From positions 1 through 64,000 of the forward strand of contig CAYRBD010000006.1 of the NCBI GenBank assembly GCA_964422465.1: a DNA stretch of 64,000 nucleotides. The letters run 5' to 3'. Both the position numbers and the translations under genes were made by a program. Below, in pieces: positions 15,739 to 23,575 of this stretch. Each line of letters opens with the position of its first letter. Positions within the stretch are counted from its first letter, which is position 1. Under the pieces are notes generated by a model, which searched no databases, was not told the origin of the DNA, and saw only the letters and a program-made list of their open reading frames with translations. This stretch comes from FW021-bin31 sp964422465 (GTDB lineage: Bacteria > Bacteroidota > Bacteroidia > Chitinophagales > Chitinophagaceae).

Positions 15739-16986
15739 TTAAAATCCTAATCTTTTAATATACGTATCCATGTCTTTATCTCCTCTGCCACTCAGGCAAA
15801 CGACCACTACATCGTCCTTTTCAAAATGAAGTTCTTTTAGTTTTGCCAGCGCATGGGCGCTTTCCAAAGCGGGGATGATTCCTTCCAACTGAGTGAGTTC
15901 TAAGGCTGCCTGCAGCGCTTCTTCGTCCGTGGCATTCAGGTATTGTGCCCGGCCACATTCAAATAAATAAGCATGCAATGGGCCAATACCCGGATAATCC
16001 AGACCGGCTGATATAGAATGGGCTTCTTCAATTTGGCCGTCGCTGGTTTGCATAAGCAGCGTTTTACTGCCGTGTAATATTCCAGGTTTACCAATAGCGG
16101 TAGTAGCTGCTGTGTGCCCGCTCTCAATGCCGTCACCAGCGGCTTCCACCGCTATCAGGTTGACAGTTTCTTCCTCCAGAAAATGATAAAACAGGCCGGC
16201 GGCATTGCTGCCTCCTCCCACGCAGGCTATGGCATAATCCGGCAATTCGTTTCCTGTTTTTTCTTTTAACTGTTTTCTTGCTTCTTTACTGATGACGGAT
16301 TGAAAATGCGCAACCATATCCGGATAGGGATGAGGGCCAACCACGGAGCCAATTATATAATGAGTGTCTTCCGGATGGTTGATCCAGTCTCTTATGGCTT
16401 CATTGGCAGCATCTTTCAGGGTTCTGCTGCCGCTTTTGGCCGGGCGAACTTCGGCTCCCAGCATTTTCATCCGTGCCACGTTTGGCGCCTGTCTTTCAAT
16501 ATCCACTTCTCCCATGTAAATCACGCAGGGTAAGCCCATCAAAGCACATACTGTTGCCGTGGCCACGCCATGTTGGCCAGCGCCGGTTTCTGCAATAATT
16601 CTTGTTTTACCTAATCTTTTTGCCAACAATATTTGTCCAATGGTATTGTTGATTTTATGTGCCCCCGTATGATTCAGGTCTTCTCTTTTCAGATAGATCT
16701 GTGCCTGGTATTTTTCGGATAATCTTTTGGCAAGATAGAGGGGAGAGGGACGTCCTACATAGTCTTTCAGCAGCGAATCGAATTCTTTTTTGAAAGCTTC
16801 ATCCCGGATGATATCCTGATATTGATCTTGCAATTCCTTCACATTGGGATACAACATTTCCGGTATAAAAGCGCCCCCAAATTCTCCATAATACCCTTTT
16901 CGGGTTACCTTAAATTTACCTGCTTTTAAGAAATCCACGGTCGTCTTCCGCTGAGCCGATGGATTTAACTGATATTCAAGTCCCAT
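15739..16986 (-). CDS. trpB: Tryptophan synthase beta chain
   Basis: 415 residues. TrpB is the PLP enzyme joining indole and serine. Visible are GYYGEFGGAFIPEML, the PLP lysine in REDLNHTGAHKINNTIG, ETGAGQHGVATATVCALMG, the GGGSNAAG phosphate cup, and the C-terminal CLSGRGDKDM. The ATG at 16986 overlaps the 3' end of trpF by 22 bases, giving translational coupling; the first conserved block begins near residue 30, so a slightly later start cannot be excluded. The GroES-like gene follows. Confidence 0.97.
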   Translation of the reverse strand: MGLEYQLNPSAQRKTTVDFLKAGKFKVTRKGYYGEFGGAFIPEMLYPNVKELQDQYQDIIRDEAFKKEFDSLLKDYVGRPSPLYLAKRLSEKYQAQIYLKREDLNHTGAHKINNTIGQILLAKRLGKTRIIAETGAGQHGVATATVCALMGLPCVIYMGEVDIERQAPNVARMKMLGAEVRPAKSGSRTLKDAANEAIRDWINHPEDTHYIIGSVVGPHPYPDMVAHFQSVISKEARKQLKEKTGNELPDYAIACVGGGSNAAGLFYHFLEEETVNLIAVEAAGDGIESGHTAATTAIGKPGILHGSKTLLMQTSDGQIEEAHSISAGLDYPGIGPLHAYLFECGRAQYLNATDEEALQAALELTQLEGIIPALESAHALAKLKELHFEKDDVVVVCLSGRGDKDMDTYIKRLGF

Positions 16987-17603
16987 AAAAATTTTTTTAT
17001 AGCCTTTATATTTTTTATCCCTGGCGCGGTTTCAAAACGACTGTTGATGTCAATTGCTTTCCAGGAAGGATGGTTAAAATTTTTTAATCGACTTACTTCG
17101 CCTGCACCAATTCCTCCACTTAAAAAGAAGGGCCTGTCTCCTTTGTAATGTGCTAATAAAGTCCAGTCAAAAACCACTCCATTACCTCCATATAACTTTC
17201 CGGGCGTATCGAATAAGAAATAATCACAGGCCTTTTCGTAAGAAGCCGTTTTTAACAGATCTTCCAGAGTCCTGATTCTGAAAGCCTTCATTACAGGCAG
17301 TGTTTTTTTTAGATTTTTACAAGTATCAGGGGATTCTTCTCCATGAAGCTGCAATAATTCCAAACCAAATTTTTCCACCTGTTCCCGGATGAGATCTTCT
17401 TTTGCATTTACAAAGACACCGGTTTTGAGTAAATCCTTTTGGTTTTTAACCTTCTTAGGTTCTATTTTATGGACGACAAACCGGGGAGATTTTTCATAAA
17501 AGATAAAACCCGCGTATTGAACTCCTATCCCGGATAAGGCCTCCAGGTCTTCGGCCCGGGTAAGGCCGCATACTTTGGTTTCTATGTGGTTGCTTGTTTT
17601 GAT
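16965..17603 (-). CDS. trpF: Phosphoribosylanthranilate isomerase with no standard start codon
   Basis: About 212 residues if initiated at ATC 17603. TrpF carries out the Amadori rearrangement before TrpC. The N-terminal strand with catalytic Cys (ETKVCGLTRAEDLEAL) is clearly encoded, followed by YAGFIFYEKSPRFV, LLQLHGEES, FLSGGIGAGEV and the catalytic Asp region KAIDINSRFE. Between the in-frame stop at 17637-17639 and KVCG there is no ATG, GTG or TTG; only ATT, ATA and ATC occur. The first standard codon (GTG 17378) would delete the catalytic cysteine. Options are a non-standard start (ATC 17603 is one base from ATG), a -1 shift from trpC, or a sequence error. Confidence 0.85.
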   Translation of the reverse strand: MKTSNHIETKVCGLTRAEDLEALSGIGVQYAGFIFYEKSPRFVVHKIEPKKVKNQKDLLKTGVFVNAKEDLIREQVEKFGLELLQLHGEESPDTCKNLKKTLPVMKAFRIRTLEDLLKTASYEKACDYFLFDTPGKLYGGNGVVFDWTLLAHYKGDRPFFLSGGIGAGEVSRLKNFNHPSWKAIDINSRFETAPGIKNIKAIKKFLWDLNIS

Positions 17604-17623
17604 GGTTATCTTGTTATGATGTA

Positions 17624-18406
17624 TTACCTTAATTTTTCAGCAAAGTTACGAAATGCTGCTCCGGGATCGGCTTCTTTCATAAAACATTCTCCCATCAGGA
17701 AACCGTTGAAACCGGCATTTTTCATTTTGTTGATTACGGCTGGATCATTAATTCCGCTTTCTGCGATCTTGACCATCTCCGGAGGCAATTTTTGGGAAAG
17801 TTGTATGGAGCGGTCAATATCCACCTTAAAAGTGGTTAAATCGCGGTTGTTGATTCCCACCAGGGTAATATCGGGAACGATTTTGTTCAATTGTTTATCG
17901 CTGTGCATTTCTAATAACACCTCTAATCCCAGCGAAACCGCAAGTTTTGCGAGTTCCGCAACTTTCTCTTTCGATAAACATTCGGAGATTAAAAGAACAA
18001 CATCTGCCCCCATCGCTTTAGCTTCAATTACCTGGTAGGCCTCTATAATAAATTCTTTTCTCAGGATGGGGAGCTGAACGACCTTTCGGATTGCTACAAG
18101 GTCTGCATTGCTTCCACCGAAAAAATGAGAATCCGTCAGGACAGAAAGTCCGGACGCTCCATTCCGGGCATACCCCAAGGCCACTTCGGAGGGTTGTACC
18201 CGGTCATTAATGATCCCTTTAGAAGGGGATTTCCTTTTAAATTCAGCTATAATTCCTGTTTTGCCTTCGGCCTTTATATTCTTTTTCAGAGAAAAACAGG
18301 TGCGGGAAAAGGCAGCCTCTTTTTCTATCTTTTTTATTGGAAACTGTTTTTTCCTTTCTTCTACTTCCTGCTTTTTATGCGCTATTATTTTATCTAAAAT
18401 GTTCAT
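17624..18406 (-). CDS. trpC: Indole-3-glycerol phosphate synthase
   Basis: 260 residues, full length for the family. TrpC decarboxylates and closes CdRP to indole-3-glycerol phosphate. Motifs: IIAEFKRKSPSKG (catalytic Lys), LSVLTDSHFFGG, ILRKEFIIEAYQV (second catalytic Lys), VGINNRDLTTF and IAESGINDP. The start overlaps the trpD stop in an ATGA arrangement, so coupled translation is likely. The end contains a run of five A (17633-17637) directly before the last two codons; a -1 slip there would enter the trpF frame. Confidence 0.97.
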   Translation of the reverse strand: MNILDKIIAHKKQEVEERKKQFPIKKIEKEAAFSRTCFSLKKNIKAEGKTGIIAEFKRKSPSKGIINDRVQPSEVALGYARNGASGLSVLTDSHFFGGSNADLVAIRKVVQLPILRKEFIIEAYQVIEAKAMGADVVLLISECLSKEKVAELAKLAVSLGLEVLLEMHSDKQLNKIVPDITLVGINNRDLTTFKVDIDRSIQLSQKLPPEMVKIAESGINDPAVINKMKNAGFNGFLMGECFMKEADPGAAFRNFAEKLR

Positions 18407-19395
18407 TGCAAAGCAATTAGTTTATTTAAAGATTCATAAGCTTTACCCGTTTCCAGAGAATTGACGGCAGCCTGGTAACAATCCTCGTAACTGTCATAAA
18501 TACCCGCACATTTAATGGCTGTTGCTGCATTGGCCAAAACAACGGCTGTTTGAGCCCAGGTGCCTTCTCCTTTTATTATTTTAACAAACAGTTTACTTGC
18601 TGCCTTAATCGTAGTGCCGCCATAAATATCTTCCTGATGAACCATCCTTTTTCCCAATTCTTCGGGGGTGCAATTTCTTTCTCCTTCGTTGTCAATGACC
18701 CTGGTATCGCTGGTTAGCGAAATTTCATCATACCCGTCCATGCTATATACAATGGAGAATCGCTTGTTGGTTTGCTGAAATAAATAGTTGTAGGCTCTGG
18801 CAATTTCCAGACTGTAAACGCCCAGCATTTGTGCTTTTGGGAAGGCCGGATTTATCAGAGGGCCCATGACATTAAAAAAGGTGCGAACCCCCAGTTGCTT
18901 ACGGATAGGGGCGGCGGTTTTAAGCGCCGGATGAAATAAGGGAGCGTGCAGAAAACAAATCCCGGCTTTTTCGATTTCTTCCTGTAATTTCTTTTCATCT
19001 TTTTTGAAGGTATAGCCCAAAGTCTCCATTACATTACTGGCGCCACTTACTGATGAAACCCCGTAGTTTCCGTGTTTTGCTACTTTTATGCCTGCTCCTG
19101 CCACTACAAAACAAGAAGCGGTGGATATATTAAAAGTATTTTTACCATCGCCTCCTGTGCCAACAATATCCAGAGTGTCGTATCCATTTAAGTTTACCCG
19201 AAGACAAAGGTCTAACAGTGCCTGCCGGAAGCCGCTTAATTCTTCTACGGTAATACTGCGCATGAGATACACGGTCATAAAGGCCGCCATCTCACTCTCG
19301 TTATAAACGCCTTTGGAAATGTTGAGCAGCACCTCGTAGGCCATATCTTTAGAGAGGGCTTTGTATTCAAAAAGATAGTTGAGTATTTCTTTCAT
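18403..19395 (-). CDS. trpD: Anthranilate phosphoribosyltransferase
   Basis: 330 residues. TrpD moves the phosphoribosyl group of PRPP onto anthranilate. The glycine-rich PRPP loop LDIVGTGGDGKNTFNIST and the KHGNYGVSSVSGASNVMETLG segment are intact, with the later GPLINPAFP and MLGVYS typical of the family. The last four bases overlap the trpC start. It stands alone here, not fused to TrpG as in Escherichia coli. Confidence 0.97.
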   Translation of the reverse strand: MKEILNYLFEYKALSKDMAYEVLLNISKGVYNESEMAAFMTVYLMRSITVEELSGFRQALLDLCLRVNLNGYDTLDIVGTGGDGKNTFNISTASCFVVAGAGIKVAKHGNYGVSSVSGASNVMETLGYTFKKDEKKLQEEIEKAGICFLHAPLFHPALKTAAPIRKQLGVRTFFNVMGPLINPAFPKAQMLGVYSLEIARAYNYLFQQTNKRFSIVYSMDGYDEISLTSDTRVIDNEGERNCTPEELGKRMVHQEDIYGGTTIKAASKLFVKIIKGEGTWAQTAVVLANAATAIKCAGIYDSYEDCYQAAVNSLETGKAYESLNKLIALQ

Positions 19396-19443
19396 GGTGG
19401 TATGGTTGTTTAAGTTAAATACGTTTTAGGGTGGTTTCAGAGT

Positions 19444-20013
19444 TTATTGTTTGAGCCAGTTTTCTAATATTTTGGGACCATAGGGGGTTAACACGCTTTC
19501 CGGATGAAATTGTACGCCCCGTACATCATACGTTGTATGTCTTAAAGCCATGATGTAATTGTTTTCGTCTTCAGCAGTTATTTCGAGGCAGTCAGGAAGG
19601 CCTTCCCGGGAGACAACCCAGGAATGGTATCGCCCGGCTTCAATGGTAGTGGGCAACCCCCGGAACAGTGGCTCTTCTTTGTTCAGTAGCCTAATGGGGG
19701 TGGATACCCCATGATAAACTTCCTTTAAATTGATAAGCTTTCCTCCAAAGGCCTCGCCGATAGCTTGTTCTCCAAGACATACCCCCAAAATGGATTTGCT
19801 GGATGCGTATTCTTTAATTAAGGGTAGCAGCAAGCCGGATTCGCTGGGTATCCCCGGTCCCGGGGAGATAATGATCTTGTCGTATTTTTTAACTGCCTCC
19901 AATTCAATTTCATCATTCCGAACTACCGTTACAGTCATATTTACCAGTTGTTCAATTAGTTGAACCAGATTATAGGTAAAGGAGTCATAATTATCAAAAA
20001 CCAGTATTTTCAT
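19444..20013 (-). CDS. trpG: Anthranilate synthase glutamine amidotransferase component
   Basis: 189 residues. TrpG delivers ammonia to TrpE; it may also serve PabB, since no separate pabA is visible here. The class I glutaminase motifs are ISPGPGIPSESG, Cys in ILGVCLGEQAIGE, and HPES in VRGVQFHPESVLTPYG. Spacing to trpE is 35 bases and to trpD 48 bases, larger than in the rest of the operon but with no promoter or terminator evident. Confidence 0.95.
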   Translation of the reverse strand: MKILVFDNYDSFTYNLVQLIEQLVNMTVTVVRNDEIELEAVKKYDKIIISPGPGIPSESGLLLPLIKEYASSKSILGVCLGEQAIGEAFGGKLINLKEVYHGVSTPIRLLNKEEPLFRGLPTTIEAGRYHSWVVSREGLPDCLEITAEDENNYIMALRHTTYDVRGVQFHPESVLTPYGPKILENWLKQ

Positions 20014-20048
20014 TGTCTTTAACTAAAAGGATCGTTTATGTTTTAATT

Positions 20049-21455
20049 TTAAAGTTCTTCTGCCAGGATGAGCGCTTGTTTTAAAGCGTTGAGTTTGTTA
20101 TTTACTTCCTGAAGTTCGGATTCGGGTATTGAACGGGAGACGATGCCTGCACCGGCCTGGTACCGTAAAGTATTTTGTTGGCTTAAGAAAGACCGGATCA
20201 TAATGGCATGGTTAAAGTCTCCATTGATACTCACCGAGCCGATACATCCGGAGTAAAAGCCCCTTGGGTCGGCTTCGTAATCGTGAATGAGTTCCATCGC
20301 TCTGAATTTGGGGGCGCCGGATAAAGTACCAGCGGGAAAACTGGCAGCCATAAGAGCGAAGGGATTGGTATTTTCAGGCAGGGTTCCGGTAACTTCACTC
20401 ACCAGATGGATAACATGAGAGTAGGAATGTACTTTACGGTATTCGGAAACGTGAACTTCTTTTGCAAAACGACTCATGTCGTTTCTGGCCAGGTCCACTA
20501 ACATGACATGCTCTGCATTTTCTTTGGGATCTTCCAGCAGTTTTTTGATAGCTGCCTGGTCAATATCATTTTTGCCGGTTCGTTTTACTGTACCTGCAAT
20601 CGGATGAATAATTGCTTTGTTCTTTTTGACAATGAGCTGAGACTCCGGTGAAGAACCTATTAATTTATAGTCACCATAATCGAAGAAAAATAAATAGGGG
20701 GATGGATTTATAGAGCGTAGCGCTCTGTAAACATTGAATTCATCGCCCGAAAAACGCTGTTGGAAACTCCGGGAAAGGACAATTTGAAAAACATCTCCCC
20801 GGTGGCAGTGCGCCACTCCTTTTTTGACCATTTGCCGGTAATCTTCATCACTCATGTTGCTGTCTTCTTCTCCGTAAATCCTGAAGGGATAGACCGGACA
20901 GTCTTTTATGCGGATAAGGGTTTCTACTTCTTCGAATTCACTTTCTATCCCTGCTACCTGATTTTCACATAAATACAATTCATTTTTGAAGTGATCAATG
21001 GCAATAACATACTGATAAAGCCGATAGCGCAACAGGGGAATTTCGGGCTTTTCCTGTTTTTTCCCATTCAGGCCCAGTGTTTCAAAGAAGCGGATGGCTT
21101 CATAAGCCGTGTAACCAAAAAAACGGTCTGCTGCAGACAGGGGAGCGGTTCCCTCTATTTTAAAACTGCGGATGAAGGCCATGAGGCGCTCGGGAACATT
21201 TTGATCTTTTTCAATTGGCTCTTTTACTTCCTTGTTTCCGGGGTATTTGTATTCCAGTTGGTTTTTATTGATTTCCATCCCGGCTATGGGCTTGATGGCA
21301 ATATAGGAAAAACTGTTTTCTGCAGAGTTGCTGTCCGAACTTTCCAGTAGCACTGATCCCGGGAACCGGTCCCTCAGCCGGAGGTAAATGCCTACCGGTG
21401 TATAGAGGTCAGATAACATCTTTTTACAACGTGTTTTTACTGTGGTTTCAATCAT
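20049..21455 (-). CDS. trpE: Anthranilate synthase component I
   Basis: 468 residues. TrpE converts chorismate and ammonia to anthranilate and is normally feedback-inhibited by Trp. The N-terminal regulatory part carries LLESSDSN, the usual LLES-type Trp-binding segment. The catalytic half shows DVFQIVLSRSFQQ, GSSPESQLIVKKN, IAGTVKRTG, LVDLARNDMSRF, SYSHVIHLVSEV and FPAGTLSGAPKFRAMELI. It is the first structural gene of the operon, preceded by the trpL leader and terminator. Confidence 0.97.
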   Translation of the reverse strand: MIETTVKTRCKKMLSDLYTPVGIYLRLRDRFPGSVLLESSDSNSAENSFSYIAIKPIAGMEINKNQLEYKYPGNKEVKEPIEKDQNVPERLMAFIRSFKIEGTAPLSAADRFFGYTAYEAIRFFETLGLNGKKQEKPEIPLLRYRLYQYVIAIDHFKNELYLCENQVAGIESEFEEVETLIRIKDCPVYPFRIYGEEDSNMSDEDYRQMVKKGVAHCHRGDVFQIVLSRSFQQRFSGDEFNVYRALRSINPSPYLFFFDYGDYKLIGSSPESQLIVKKNKAIIHPIAGTVKRTGKNDIDQAAIKKLLEDPKENAEHVMLVDLARNDMSRFAKEVHVSEYRKVHSYSHVIHLVSEVTGTLPENTNPFALMAASFPAGTLSGAPKFRAMELIHDYEADPRGFYSGCIGSVSINGDFNHAIMIRSFLSQQNTLRYQAGAGIVSRSIPESELQEVNNKLNALKQALILAEEL

Positions 21456-21507
21456 CCGTGTTTGGTTTAATATAAAATAGGTATTAAATTTTTATAAAAA
21501 GAAAAAA

Positions 21508-21535
21508 GGCTCGAACCGCTGCGGCGGGACGAGCC
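21508..21535 (-). terminator. Intrinsic terminator of the trp attenuator
   Basis: In RNA sense, GGCTCG and CGAGCC arms plus an inner CCGC/GCGG stem enclose a CGCA loop (two mismatched pairs between the stems), followed by six T. It lies between trpL and trpE. An alternative pairing of upstream GGGTAGCC (about 21567-21574) with the GGCTCGTCCC arm would prevent it from forming. Confidence 0.85.
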
Positions 21536-21574
21536 TCTAAAGTTAATTTATGTGTTAATACATACGTGGCTACC

Positions 21575-21640
21575 CTAAACAGCTTTTCCTTTATGGAAAC
21601 CGCGCCACCACCACTGATTGTATGTATGAATGATCTGCAT
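21575..21640 (-). CDS. trpL: trp operon leader peptide with three consecutive Trp codons
   Basis: The ATG at 21640 opens a 21-residue peptide beginning MQIIHTYNQWWWRGFHK and ending at TAG 21575-21577. Three TGG codons at 21605-21613 form the sensing block. Downstream GTAGCCACG can pair with the Trp-codon region (GTGGC/GCCAC); the same GGGTAGCC segment can instead pair with the 5' arm of the terminator. This is the classical attenuation layout: a ribosome stalled for lack of Trp-tRNA frees region 2, which disrupts the terminator. The peptide is too short for ordinary gene finding and is supported by position, codon content and the paired RNA arms. Confidence 0.88.
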   Translation of the reverse strand: MQIIHTYNQWWWRGFHKGKAV

Positions 21641-21646
21641 GAAGTG

Positions 21647-21678
21647 CAAATTTTAGAAATAAAATTGAAAGCACAAAA
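21647..21678 (-). promoter_or_regulatory. Promoter of the trp operon
   Basis: The minus strand has TTTTG (21678-21674), an 18-base spacer, then TAAAATTTG (21655-21647), a near match to the Bacteroidota TTTG/TAnnTTTG promoter with one extra base in the -7 box. The trpL ATG is only 6 bases further on, so the transcript is nearly leaderless. Confidence 0.65.
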
Positions 21679-21744
21679 TAAATTTTTGAAATTAAAATCT
21701 TACCCGATACGCCTGGCTTTCCCAAAGCCACTTTAGCGAAGGGA

Positions 21745-22881
21745 TTACAATATCCCTTTTGTACTTGGTAATTGATTGTTGTTGCTATCTCTCTTTACTG
21801 CCATTTTAATAGACTGGGCAAAGGCTTTGAAAATAGCTTCTATTTTGTGATGCTCGTTTTCTCCTTCTGCTTTGATGTTGAGATTGCATTTAGCTCCGTC
21901 TGAGAAGGATTTAAAGAAATGTTTGAACATTTCCGTGGGCATTTCTCCGATTTTTTCCCGTTTAAACCCGGCCTCCCATACCAGCCAGCTTCTTCCTCCA
22001 AAGTCCAGGGCCACCTGTGCCAGGCAATCGTCCATGGGCAAGGTAAAGCCATAGCGTTCGATTCCCAGTTTATTTCCTAAAGCAGTATGGATAGCCTCTC
22101 CCAGCGCCAGTCCGGTGTCTTCGATGGTGTGGTGTGTATCTACCTGAAGGTCTCCTTTTACGTGGATGTTTAAATCAAGGCTGCCGTGGCGGGCAATTTG
22201 TTCGAGCATGTGGTCAAAAAAACCAATTCCGGTGTGAATATCTGCTTGTCCGCTGCCATCAAGGTTGAGTTGGATGGTAACCTGTGTTTCTTTCGTATTT
22301 CGATGGTGCGACAGGCTGCGATCTTCCATTTTAAGAAATTGATAAATCTCATTCCAATTCGTAGTCTCCAGCGCAATAAAGGGCGCCATTTCTTCGGGAG
22401 ATTCTGTCACATCTTCCCAGCCGCGCCCGTGTCCCGTATTGATCCAAATTCCCTTTCCGCCAAGATTCTGAGCTAACTTCACATCACTGATGCGGTCGCC
22501 GATAACGAAAGAATGTTCCAGGTCATAATCCGGATTGTGGATATAATCCGTTAAAAGCGCGGTACCGGGTTTACGAGTGGGTTTGTTTTCTTTTTTGAAG
22601 GTGCGGTCTATAAATACCTTTTTGAAATGCACTCCTTCATTTTCAAAGGCTTCCATCATTTTGTCATGTGCCGGCCAGAAAGATTCTTCGGGGAAGTGAT
22701 CGGTTCCCAGTCCGTCCTGGTTGGTGATCATGACCAATTCATAATCAAGCCTGGCAATGTTGGCCATGGCCTGAAAAACTTTAGGATAAAATTGCAATTT
22801 CTCTAAGCTGTCTATTTGACGGTCTTCGGGTTCGTGTATCAAAGTACCGTCCCGATCAATAAATAATACGCGTTTGGACAT
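21745..22881 (-). CDS. hisB: Bifunctional histidinol-phosphatase / imidazoleglycerol-phosphate dehydratase
   Basis: 378 residues and two domains. Residues about 1-165 are a HAD phosphatase (VLFIDRDGTLIHEP with nucleophile Asp, TNQDGLG, FVIGDRISDVKLA) for histidinol phosphate; residues about 185-378 are the dehydratase (TGIGFFDHMLEQIARHG, DTHHTIEDTGLALGEA and the metal-binding ENEHHKIEAIFKAFAQ). The fusion supplies the sixth and eighth steps of the pathway. It is separated from hisC by an antitoxin gene and a decayed toxin. It is the last gene of this his operon; hisHAF lie in the next operon. Confidence 0.97.
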   Translation of the reverse strand: MSKRVLFIDRDGTLIHEPEDRQIDSLEKLQFYPKVFQAMANIARLDYELVMITNQDGLGTDHFPEESFWPAHDKMMEAFENEGVHFKKVFIDRTFKKENKPTRKPGTALLTDYIHNPDYDLEHSFVIGDRISDVKLAQNLGGKGIWINTGHGRGWEDVTESPEEMAPFIALETTNWNEIYQFLKMEDRSLSHHRNTKETQVTIQLNLDGSGQADIHTGIGFFDHMLEQIARHGSLDLNIHVKGDLQVDTHHTIEDTGLALGEAIHTALGNKLGIERYGFTLPMDDCLAQVALDFGGRSWLVWEAGFKREKIGEMPTEMFKHFFKSFSDGAKCNLNIKAEGENEHHKIEAIFKAFAQSIKMAVKRDSNNNQLPSTKGIL

Positions 22882-22985
22882 TGGACTAAATTAATAATTT
22901 CTTAGATAGAGTACATCGGGGCTTATTTCGATATCATTTGTCATCTAATAAAGTAGCTTTTAAAGGGTAAGATGTTATTTTTTGA

Positions 22986-23319
22986 TTAATTTTGAATTAA
23001 TTCTATGAGTTTCGAAAGGACTATTTCATAAATATCTTGCTTAAGATATCCGATTTTCCCTGCAATGACCTCTTACGGCAAAACCGCTAGATAATTTATT
23101 CTTATTATTGAGGTTGTTCGTAGTCCAGTCTCTATAAAATATTTTTCTTCTTTTGATATCAAAAAAGCTACCTGAGGTGTATATTGGTTTAATTTTGAAG
23201 AAATACCACAAATAAGAGTCGTCATACGGAGGAAAAATATTTATCAATAATGCAGGTCTTTCTTTATAACCGCCATTTGATAAAGGAATAGACGCCAAAA
23301 TAATGTCACCTTTTTTCAC
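22986..23319 (-). pseudogene. PemK/MazF-type toxin, frameshifted and with a premature stop
   Basis: The intact N-terminus (from GTG 23319) reads MKKGDIILASIPLSNGGY, then KERPALLI, typical of PemK/MazF endoribonuclease toxins. After Tyr in DDSY the frame breaks: removing one base from the TTT around 23211-23213 continues as CGISSKLNQ, then GLRTTSIIRINYLAVLP, the expected MazF core. A TAA follows (in the shifted frame), after which the same frame continues GKIGYLKQDIYEIVLSKL to TAA at 22986-22988. Total length is one base more than a multiple of three, consistent with a single insertion. In the present frame translation would end at 23041 as a 92-residue protein without the toxin core, so the toxin is probably dead. 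Confidence 0.85.
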
Positions 23320-23554
23320 CTCTGTTGTATTTTGAATTAGGCTCTTTTACCATGTCTAAGGAATATTCAGTTTCATCTCCTTCAAATGCCTGCTCCAGTC
23401 TTTTCGCTGAAGTCCGGAGCCATTGTTCTCTTTCCTCTTTTTCTTCCTCAATCATTAAAAGGATACGAACCTTTTTACTGTGTACAGGAAGTATCTCCCG
23501 GGTTATCAACTTCCCTTCCTTATTTATTTCTCCTGAAATTTCAAAAGCTTCCAT
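23306..23554 (-). CDS. Probable antitoxin of a MazF-type pair
   Basis: 82 residues, intact. The N-terminal half (EISGEINKEGKLITREIL) looks like a small beta-hairpin-type protein; the C-terminal half is acidic and contains W...SAKRLEQAFEGDETEYS and ends VKEPNSKYNRGEKR, a pattern common in short Bacteroidota antitoxins paired with PemK-like toxins. Its stop overlaps the toxin start by 14 bases, as in functional toxin-antitoxin operons. It lies between hisC (21-base gap) and the broken toxin. I assign it as an antitoxin from context and composition, not from a recognised named family. Confidence 0.65.
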   Translation of the reverse strand: MEAFEISGEINKEGKLITREILPVHSKKVRILLMIEEEKEEREQWLRTSAKRLEQAFEGDETEYSLDMVKEPNSKYNRGEKR

Positions 23555-23575
23555 TTTTATCTCTTTGGGTCAAAT

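Noticed and set aside
21714..21730. Inverted repeat TGGCTTT CCC AAAGCCA just after hisB as a terminator
   Set aside because: The stem is perfect but no T-run follows in the minus direction and the loop is only three bases, so a terminator call is not supported.
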